Positions 8,501 through 13,462 of a stretch of DNA of 13,462 nt are shown here, one piece after another. This DNA comes from Triparma columacea (Eukaryota > Sar > Bolidophyceae > Parmales > Triparmaceae): the NCBI GenBank assembly GCA_030267965.1, contig BRYA01000222.1, positions 1 to 13,462 on the forward strand, in the 5' to 3' direction. The position numbers were made by a program, and so were the translations under genes. The notes beneath the pieces were generated by a model. The model had not been told where the DNA came from, ran no database searches, and was given only the letters and a program-made list of their open reading frames with translations. How positions within the stretch are numbered: position 1 is the first letter of the stretch; the number at the start of each line of letters is the position of its first letter.

Positions 8501-11500
8501 TTCCCTTTAGCCGACTCTTGGGTTTATGTGGAGGGGAAGGGCGAGGGATGGGGTAAGACAACTGTCAAGGTGAGGGCTAGTTTGGAGGAAGCAGCAGCTT
8601 TCTTCTGGGACTTTGAAAGCCGGGCTCATCAAAAAACAACAGGAGACACGGAGAGGTTTATTGTGGAAGAGAAAGGTGCATGGGAAGTAGTTGTCAGAAG
8701 GAAACAAAGGTTGGGATCAAAGCACGGTCATAAAAACAGGGAGTTCTGGTATACAATGAAGCTGCACAAGATGGACAAAGACACCATAATTATCATAATG
8801 GAGCAAATCAACGAGACCAGGAAGATAAGCGGTGCCTTCAGCAATGCAAATGGAGTTTCCCAGAAACTTAACCAAGTACAAAGTGCATCTGAAGAAGTCG
8901 CAATAAAGTTCACAAAAAGTGGAGAGAAGACAACCAAGGTAGAATTTGTCACCAAGGTAGAGCTTGGTAGCTCTGTGAGTGTGGAGGCAACAAGATTAAC
9001 TCTGGAGAGGCACCTAGACGAGGCTGCTGAAGCAGAACGCTACTTTATAGACCTTGTCCCTTTAATGGAGATGTCTAAGCAAGTTGGCGAGGCCTTGGGT
9101 GCTGATTTGGTTTGGGATGGAGGACAGCTTGGAGGAGCACACTCGAGGGGGGACAAAGAGAGGCACGTTGAGGAAGTATGTAAAGAGAGTGCTTCACTGA
9201 GGGAGGTCGTGGAGAAGTACCCTTGGTTTGTCACTTTGCTGAAGAGGGCAAGGCTTTGTGAGTTTAGCTCCAACAGTTCACAGTCTACTAAGCTTGAGTG
9301 TGTCGAAGAGAAGGAGGCAAGGGTGATTGGGAACAACTTGATGCCTTGTTTGAAGAGCAGGAAGGTGATTAAGGCTGGGGTAGATATGTGGAGATTGCAG
9401 AACAGGGCTGTTGGGGAGCTGTTTGAGGAGTTTCCATGGATGGAGGGCATGTTTGTGGAGATTGGGAAGGGCGTGGTGAAGATGGCTCCGTGGGGTTTGT
9501 TTTGGAGAGTTACTGTTGGTGCTTTTACATCTATTTTTGATTTGCTCACAGATGTGTATGTGACGTACATGTTCTTGAGTGATAAGAAGTATGGCTACTT
9601 TATGGCTTCTTTGGCAAGTTTGGCAGTTTCAATTGGGATACAAATGTTTACTGTTTGGGCACAGAACAGAAAGTTGGGGGTGTTGAGGGTGCTTAAGGAA
9701 TGGTTCCCTATTTTGATTGGATTTAAACCTGCCGTTGATGCATACAGGGTTGCAAAGGGAGAAAAGCAAGAGGCTGGACAAGCAATTGATGCTCTTACGG
9801 AGTTAAGTTTAATGAAAGGGATTGAGATGTTTTCTGAAGCCATACCTGGAGTGATTATCCAACTCATGGCTATTGTAACAAGTAAAAAAGACGTTGCAGA
9901 TGCAGCTTGGGTCTCACTTATCGTTTCAGCATTGACAACAGGCTATTCATCTGCAACTATCAGCTATGACTGGGACACTGACCCAGTATATAGAGAGCTA
10001 GTGCCTGACTTTTATGGTTATGTGCCTTCAAATCCCACCAAAAGATCTATTATATTTGGTTCAATGATGTTCTTCAGTGCAGGCATGCTTGTGATAAGGT
10101 GCATGACAATAGTTGTGTTAGGGCTACTTGGTGGTAGATGGGTCTCTCTATATATTGGGGCTGACCTTGGTCTATACTTGTTTGTGAAGCTGTTAAGAGG
10201 AGACTTTTGGTATTGGATGCCTCTTGGTGGCAATACAGAAGTTGTGAATAGTATTGTCAATAGAGTGTTGGTGAAAGTTGTGACAGACTTTACATCAATT
10301 GTGCAGTTGAGGCATCCTAATGAGGTTGGAGGGATGTATTGGATGTTTGGATTTGTATTGACAATGGGAAGTCTTCCAGTAGCTATAATTCTAGCTGAAA
10401 GGGAAGATGTTGCAGAGGAGAAGCTCAAACTGGCATGGGAAGTAGTTGGAATATTTATACCATGTACAGTTGTGTTGTTTGCTGTATTTTTCTCTAACAT
10501 TGAGAAAAAATATTGGGCCACCTTCTACAGCTTGCAAAGGGGTAAGGACTTAACAGTGAAGAATTTCAGAGAGGGTTCAGATGCTGAGAAAAAAGCAAAG
10601 CACATTTTCAATATTTCTAAGCACCATTGGAAGGCTATTGAAGAAGAAGTGAGAGCTTTGGTAGAGGCCAATTGGGTAAGATGGGAGGAGGAGAAGCCAA
10701 AGTGGTTTGACGAAACAATGCAATCAAGAGTGCCTGTGGAATACATTCCTACAGCTACATTAAGACAAAGCGAGAGTATCAGGCGTGCAAGTACTGAACT
10801 TGAAGGAGAAAATAGCGTGGAAGGTGCTTTAATGGCAAGCATTAGACGAGCAAGCATTGGATATGGCACTGGAGATGATGTTGTGAGAATAGCTCCACCC
10901 GTCTTTAGAGACAACTTACATGATATCTCAGATCCTAAACATATTGGACAGGAGCTAGGTAGACAACTGTTACATGCTGTTAAGTCGAGAAGGAAGAGAA
11001 TGTCAAAAGAACATTCTGTCAGAAAATTTGTCATAAATGACGATACGTTGAGCAGTGTGGCTCAGAAGTACGAGTTTGTCATACCAATGCTTGCAGCTAT
11101 TATGAAAAATAGATTGCATGGGCTGAGGAATGTCAAGGGGAAGGCTGGAGAGGTAGGAAAGAAGGACGGGAGAGATATTGGAGAGTCTTTAGCAAGGAGT
11201 TTGGCTATTAATACAAAGCCAATAGCTGCAGTTGATGCCTTCATAATAAATTTCCCTGCTCTGCAGGAGCTTGATGAGGAGTATGAATGGTTCAGACCTA
11301 TGCTTGAAACAATTAGCTACAGACTTTTGGAAGAAGTTCCTTGGGGCTTGAAGATGAGAGTTACTATTGGGGCAATAACAAGTATGGTAGATTTGCTGAC
11401 TGATGTGTATGTGACATACATGTTTTGGAGTGATGAGAAGGATGGGTACTTCAAGGCATCTTTGGCAAGTTTGGCAGTTTCAATTGGGATACAAATGTTT

Positions 11501-12799
11501 ACTGTTTGGGCACAGAACAGAAAGTTGGGAACAAAGAGGGTAATGAGGGAATGGTTTCCTATTTTGATTGGATTTAAACCTGCAGTTGATGCTTACAGGG
11601 TTGCAAAGGGAGAAAAGCAAGAGGCTGGACAAGTAGTTGATGCCTTGCAAGAGTTAACTCTTATGAAAGGGATTGAGATGTTTTCTGAAGCCATACCTGG
11701 AGTGATTATCCAACTCATGGCTATTGCAATGAATAATGGAGAGGTTGCGGATGCAGCTTGGGTCTCACTTATCGTTTCAGCATTGACAACAGGCTTTGCA
11801 TCTGCAACTATAAGTTATGACTTTGACACTGACCCAGTGAAGAGAGAACAAGTGCCTGACTTCTATGGGTATGTGCCTTCAAATCCCACCAAAAGATCTA
11901 TTATATTTGTCGCAATGATGTTTTTTAGTGCATGTATGCTTGTGATCAGGTGCATGACAATAGTAGTTTTAGGGCTACTTGGTGGTAGATGGGTCTCTCT
12001 ATATATTGGGGCTGACCTTGGTCTATACTTGTTTGTGAAGCTGTTAAGAGGAGACTTTTGGTATTGGATGCCTCTTGGTGGCAATACAGAAGTTGTGAAT
12101 AGTATTGTCAATAGAGTGTTGGTGAAAGTTGTGACAGACTTTACATCAATTGTGCAGTTGAGGCATCCTAATGAGGTTGGAGGGATGTATTGGATGTTTG
12201 GATTTGTATTGACAATGGGAAGTCTTCCAGTAGCTATAATTCTAGCTGAAAAAGGAGATGTTGCAGACAATCGGCTTAAATTGGCATGGGAAGTAGTTGG
12301 ATCAGTTATACCATTCGCTGTTGTGTCTTTTCTTATCTTTCTCTTCAGCATGGAGAAAGAATACTTGAGCACCTTCTATAGCTGGCAAAGGGGAAAGGAC
12401 TTAACAGTGAAGAATTTCAGAGAAGGAACAGATGCAGTAAAAGCAAAGTATAGTTTCAAATACTCAAAGCATCATTGGAAGTCAATTGAAGAGGAAGTCA
12501 GAGCTTGGGTAGAGACAAACTGGGATAGTTGGGAGGAGGAGAGTCCACAGTGGTTTGATGATGCAATGAAAGCAAGGGTGCCAATTGAATACCTTCCAGG
12601 AGCAGGAGATGCTAGAAGGAGAGAGGGTGTCAGGAGAGCAAGTGTTGATGCTGAAGCTGAGGGTGGTCTAGCAGGTGCTGTGAGACGAAGTATTAGGAGA
12701 ACAAGTGTTGGAGGCGCTGATGGTGGAGATATGCTAGGGGAAGGAGGTGGGAAATATAAAGTAAGCAGTGTTGTGCCCAAAGATGAGGATGGGGCATGA
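5126..12799 (+). CDS. giant multi-START-like plus double XKR-like membrane protein (2,557 aa, single exon)
   Basis: This is a predicted lipid-handling integral membrane protein. A charged N-terminus (1-50) and an Ala/Glu/Asp-rich linker (to about 140) lead into a possible divergent first module (about 146-309). Four START/Bet v 1-like modules follow (about 436-592, 677-839, 909-1075 and 1129-1312). Then come two copies of a unit of 617 codons: an XK-related-like membrane domain (about 1454-1790 and 2071-2408) followed by a tail with two RRxS/T sites. START domains bind single lipids; XKR proteins scramble phospholipids between bilayer leaflets. The fusion therefore suggests lipid delivery coupled to scrambling, which is inferred. 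The first in-frame ATG (5126, G at -3) is used. The frame stays open from 5084, but those codons overlap a likely 3' splice site. There are no introns in 7.7 kb, unlike both neighbours. Codons shift from C-rich to C-poor along the gene. Confidence 0.85.
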   Translation: MNNHEALLAEREEEIVQLKAITTKLSADLTAAASSANEVAAAVKDAAGEGATAAGIVTVVNDLAVTLRAAADRAAAHGRAADRVETIEVAQRRADVPKATEDYVDAPEVAAENTAAPEAVDDSAAALDGGMDDNTTHPALDKIKDKQYQAHEEMVGVLVKRGAVEGIIEQSWDTKRANVGVVVHDEQKLVLDYILTDCNSGVFRRTTIHREKGDRIVFWQHFLKGTKVVNYLLRIKAVRHEGSGQCVAIESEDEKNIPKEAKMKLVRIATSMNALRARIECEIRLGSYEYGQTALTLVGMLEVEEVEGSASGTPGSPSPGKGVFHQKSKGIKRSKKSGLMESVGGGIEDVNTIYASIKGLVEEIEKNFHKPEVVDERRKKHFVEEVIPSPPPLTVEEESMLDGVGGLENELYKKGKRVKGTLKEGVDKFLWREGNKVWAAFGVTVDKSAQGVLAEQFHLDTFVRSEEHFENNGNLPRVIRNGIDGTRSMHCHVGVKVPAATNRLFQNWFVWKEVKLENGRTSYMLAYVPLTEYPGGGFKDLSKEGFVLAETTGAYFFNEIAPNVCRVTRIQTVDLHFKVLQKTLMDKAIDHLAKNELVEANSLQEKFRRNGKKVDAEVRGVLVERMREDIELEEDQKEAFDELERLFGDEKGEWKPLGSPDEGVKMKIKYEQQERGKNTLCFGRAECAVDCSAEEAAAWMFDFCSRERTASNKREGDLARLEIHKGEERLNEKRVSVIKKLPIFLTNREFTNRMIWRRKTKESISIAAYPIDDKVDYGGNIGAVIIGTAKALFTATNIEEVGGIPQCKVILLQYVDVKAFVPLRIMNRKMPNSLSTVAQLKRSLEKDDEIDRAVLASLVYTIKHEPQDYTDEETTTIRRAEIFGRMCQQSINLDTIKSPDDRVTMKSIHVKGELSGTCSATTIVDASVEECIGHVIAGLNSRSTMSGLKKVRTDSVVERINSHSLYYFLTKDLGVPGLSKRQWRSKIIWHRKGDGTAVISAEDTQDLLERCPVKPGNMLAHARTVWLLDPLNPIGNIPQTTATFIGKIDIAGITTSVPSSIVQSLTTGFLDGVSVMRNTLDKSKEIDAFNRQQLIKKIESHKKLSSESFAKKFREAEIKQKVKGAFPLADSWVYVEGKGEGWGKTTVKVRASLEEAAAFFWDFESRAHQKTTGDTERFIVEEKGAWEVVVRRKQRLGSKHGHKNREFWYTMKLHKMDKDTIIIIMEQINETRKISGAFSNANGVSQKLNQVQSASEEVAIKFTKSGEKTTKVEFVTKVELGSSVSVEATRLTLERHLDEAAEAERYFIDLVPLMEMSKQVGEALGADLVWDGGQLGGAHSRGDKERHVEEVCKESASLREVVEKYPWFVTLLKRARLCEFSSNSSQSTKLECVEEKEARVIGNNLMPCLKSRKVIKAGVDMWRLQNRAVGELFEEFPWMEGMFVEIGKGVVKMAPWGLFWRVTVGAFTSIFDLLTDVYVTYMFLSDKKYGYFMASLASLAVSIGIQMFTVWAQNRKLGVLRVLKEWFPILIGFKPAVDAYRVAKGEKQEAGQAIDALTELSLMKGIEMFSEAIPGVIIQLMAIVTSKKDVADAAWVSLIVSALTTGYSSATISYDWDTDPVYRELVPDFYGYVPSNPTKRSIIFGSMMFFSAGMLVIRCMTIVVLGLLGGRWVSLYIGADLGLYLFVKLLRGDFWYWMPLGGNTEVVNSIVNRVLVKVVTDFTSIVQLRHPNEVGGMYWMFGFVLTMGSLPVAIILAEREDVAEEKLKLAWEVVGIFIPCTVVLFAVFFSNIEKKYWATFYSLQRGKDLTVKNFREGSDAEKKAKHIFNISKHHWKAIEEEVRALVEANWVRWEEEKPKWFDETMQSRVPVEYIPTATLRQSESIRRASTELEGENSVEGALMASIRRASIGYGTGDDVVRIAPPVFRDNLHDISDPKHIGQELGRQLLHAVKSRRKRMSKEHSVRKFVINDDTLSSVAQKYEFVIPMLAAIMKNRLHGLRNVKGKAGEVGKKDGRDIGESLARSLAINTKPIAAVDAFIINFPALQELDEEYEWFRPMLETISYRLLEEVPWGLKMRVTIGAITSMVDLLTDVYVTYMFWSDEKDGYFKASLASLAVSIGIQMFTVWAQNRKLGTKRVMREWFPILIGFKPAVDAYRVAKGEKQEAGQVVDALQELTLMKGIEMFSEAIPGVIIQLMAIAMNNGEVADAAWVSLIVSALTTGFASATISYDFDTDPVKREQVPDFYGYVPSNPTKRSIIFVAMMFFSACMLVIRCMTIVVLGLLGGRWVSLYIGADLGLYLFVKLLRGDFWYWMPLGGNTEVVNSIVNRVLVKVVTDFTSIVQLRHPNEVGGMYWMFGFVLTMGSLPVAIILAEKGDVADNRLKLAWEVVGSVIPFAVVSFLIFLFSMEKEYLSTFYSWQRGKDLTVKNFREGTDAVKAKYSFKYSKHHWKSIEEEVRAWVETNWDSWEEESPQWFDDAMKARVPIEYLPGAGDARRREGVRRASVDAEAEGGLAGAVRRSIRRTSVGGADGGDMLGEGGGKYKVSSVVPKDEDGA
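6430..9060 (+). other. array of four START/SRPBCC-like modules
   Basis: A recurring motif marks each module: T-N-R-L-F-Q-N-W-F-V-W-K (N at residue 502), T-N-R-E-F-T-N-R-M-I-W-R (747), S-K-R-Q-W-R-S-K-I-I-W-H (981) and K-N-R-E-F-W-Y-T-M (1204). This is the R-x-F...W pattern usual in START domains. In modules 2 and 4 it is preceded, 52-55 residues earlier, by S-A-E-E-A-A-A-W-M-F-D-F (692) and S-L-E-E-A-A-A-F-F-W-D-F (1152), the expected first strand and helix. The modules are too diverged to align at DNA level. Whether each has a lipid cavity cannot be judged by eye. An extra divergent module before these (5560-6050) is possible. Confidence 0.65.
9200..11050 (+). repeat. XKR-like tandem unit, copy A
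   Basis: This is the first of two copies with a fixed 1,851-nt (617-codon) offset and no net indel. It contains aromatic motifs K-Y-P-W-F (9215-9229) and E-E-F-P-W-M (9425-9442), then about eight hydrophobic segments from 9482 to 10500. It contains D-L-L-T-D-V-Y-V, Q-M-F-T-V-W and I-E-M-F-S-E-A-I-P-G-V-I-I-Q-L. These match XKR hallmarks: acidic pair in span 1, Q-x-F-S-x-W in span 2, and E...E-x-x-P-x-x-x-x-Q in a later span. A charged region and two RRAS sites (10781 and 10844) follow, then a copy-specific linker of about 180 nt. Confidence 0.85.
10118..10400 (+). repeat. 283-bp perfect repeat, copy A member (partner 11969-12251)
   Basis: Read base by base, 10118-10400 and 11969-12251 are identical, third codon positions included. 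Flanking sequence at the same offset shows frequent differences. The block encodes G-L-L-G-G-R-W-V-S-L through V-A-I-I-L-A-E, covering two or three membrane spans and the loop between. Shorter perfect blocks at the same offset are 9608-9678 with 11459-11529 (71 bp) and 9812-9875 with 11663-11726 (64 bp). Confidence 0.9.
11051..12799 (+). repeat. XKR-like tandem unit, copy B
   Basis: This is the second copy, every landmark exactly 1,851 nt after copy A: K-Y-E-F-V, E-E-Y-E-W-F, D-L-L-T-D-V-Y-V, Q-M-F-T-V-W, the E...E-A-I-P-G...Q segment, R-G-K-D-L-T-V-K-N-F-R-E, and two RRxS/T sites (12632 and 12695). The protein ends at the point corresponding to the A-B linker. Identity is patchy: long perfect blocks alternate with clearly diverged stretches, and the membrane core is the most conserved part. 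Confidence 0.85.
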
Positions 12800-12896
12800 C
12801 TAATAAGGCAGCAACATTTGTAGGGAAAATTGATTTGATTTGGTATAGTTATGATTATTGTGTGTGTGTTTTTAGGTGTATGTTAAGTATGTGGGA

Positions 12897-13090
12897 GTGT
12901 TATAGTGTTTTGTGAGTATTTGAGAAGTGGAGTTGATGTGTTGTAGGAGTGTTAAAGTGGTTTGTGAGTATTGTGGAAGTGGAGAAGAAAGAAAAGTGAG
13001 TGTTAAAGTGGTTTGTGGGTATTGAGGAGTGTTAGTAGATTTGTATGAGATTTTGGAGAGTTGTGGCAGTGTTATAGAGATTTGTGAGTA
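12897..13090 (+). repeat. degenerate repeats of about 51-52 bp
   Basis: The core gtgttaaagtggtttgtgag recurs with small changes at 12897, 12949, 13000 and 13069 (spacings 52, 51 and 69). A partial copy at 13029 accounts for the longer last interval. The unit also contains a variable gagaagtgg-like segment. Confidence 0.8.
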
Positions 13091-13462
13091 TAATGGAAGT
13101 GTAGTGGATGTGTATGGGGATGAATTAAAGGAAGGAAAGTGTGGTTGTAGAAAAGAGTTATGGGTTGAGAGGAGAAGAGAGGAGGGTATAAGGTGAAATA
13201 ATATGTGTAAGTGTAGAAGATGTGTATGAAGATGAATTAGGAGGGTGAATGTAGTTTTGGAGAGAAGTGAGAGGATTTAAGGGTTGAGGGTAGAAGAGAG
13301 GAGGTGTAAGGTGGAATTTTGTGTGTAAGTGTAGTAGATGTGTATGTAGATGAATTAAATGAGGGTGAGTGTAGTTTTAGAGAGGAGTGAGAGAAGTTAA
13401 GGAGAGAGAGTAGAAGAGAGGAGGGTATAAGGTGGAATGATGTGTGTAAGTGTAGTAGATGT
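13091..13462 (+). repeat. degenerate repeats of about 112-121 bp, continuing past the edge
   Basis: The element gtgtag...gatgtgtatg...gatgaatta recurs at 13099, 13211, 13329 and about 13450 (spacings 112, 118 and 121). Each unit then has agtgtagttttagag-like and agaagagaggagggtataag segments. The last copy is cut by the window end, so the array is longer than seen here. Confidence 0.85.

Larger units (their letters stand above)
12816..13462 (+). repeat. C-free G/T/A tandem-repeat tract downstream of the giant gene
   Basis: The plus strand contains a single C (13067) in 647 nt up to the window edge. The tract is built of degenerate tandem repeats and has no gene. It begins about 17 nt after the stop codon, so the 3' untranslated region and polyadenylation site of the giant gene must lie in it. 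No AATAAA is visible. The opposite strand is correspondingly G-free. Confidence 0.95.

Noticed and set aside
9040..12372. Long minus-strand frames repeated in both copies of the XKR-like unit (for example 10521-10018 and 12372-11863)
   Set aside because: They are antisense shadows duplicated along with the real coding strand.
12816..13462. Array considered as CRISPR or telomere
   Set aside because: Units are degenerate and of unequal length with no constant repeat and unique spacers, and no simple telomere motif is repeated in tandem. Subtelomeric origin remains only a hypothesis.

Overview
The window is eukaryotic nuclear DNA, most likely from a unicellular protist. Two genes are broken by short GT-AG introns of 98-214 nt. 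Several 3' splice sites are preceded by nearly pure poly-C tracts. Gene order is compact, with 0.5-0.8 kb between genes. A photosynthetic stramenopile (bolidophyte, pelagophyte or diatom relative) is my best guess, but this is inference from gene style and no marker gene supports it.

Layout. Positions 1-1964 (minus strand) hold the 5' 517 codons of a CAMK-group Ser/Thr protein kinase in four exons, running off the left edge. It has an exceptionally long low-complexity insertion between DFG and APE, and a four-copy 20-bp minisatellite in one intron. Positions 1965-2576 are a divergent intergenic region. Positions 2577-4321 (plus) hold a five-exon gene for a 406-residue protein with two membrane spans and a large cysteine-containing ectodomain, which I do not recognise. 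Positions 4322-5125 are intergenic or 5' leader, with a purine-rich tract and a plausible leader intron. Positions 5126-12799 (plus) are one uninterrupted 7.7-kb reading frame for a 2,557-residue protein. Positions 12800-13462 are tandem-repeat DNA in which the plus strand has one C in 647 nt.

The giant protein is the centrepiece. Its N-terminal half has a charged and Ala-rich segment, then about four (possibly five) divergent START/Bet v 1-like lipid-binding modules, recognised by a recurring N-R-x-F...W motif. Its C-terminal half is a gap-free tandem duplication, 617 codons per copy. Each copy has two short aromatic motifs, a roughly 8-span membrane domain with hallmarks of the XK-related (XKR) phospholipid scramblase family, and a cytosolic-type tail with two RRxS/T sites. 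A multi-START plus double-XKR fusion suggests lipid capture and delivery coupled to lipid scrambling within one chain. That function is inferred and not demonstrated.

Nothing ties the three genes into a pathway. The RRxS/T sites are suitable substrates for basophilic kinases, and a CAMK-type kinase lies about 3 kb upstream, but physical proximity in a protist genome is weak evidence.
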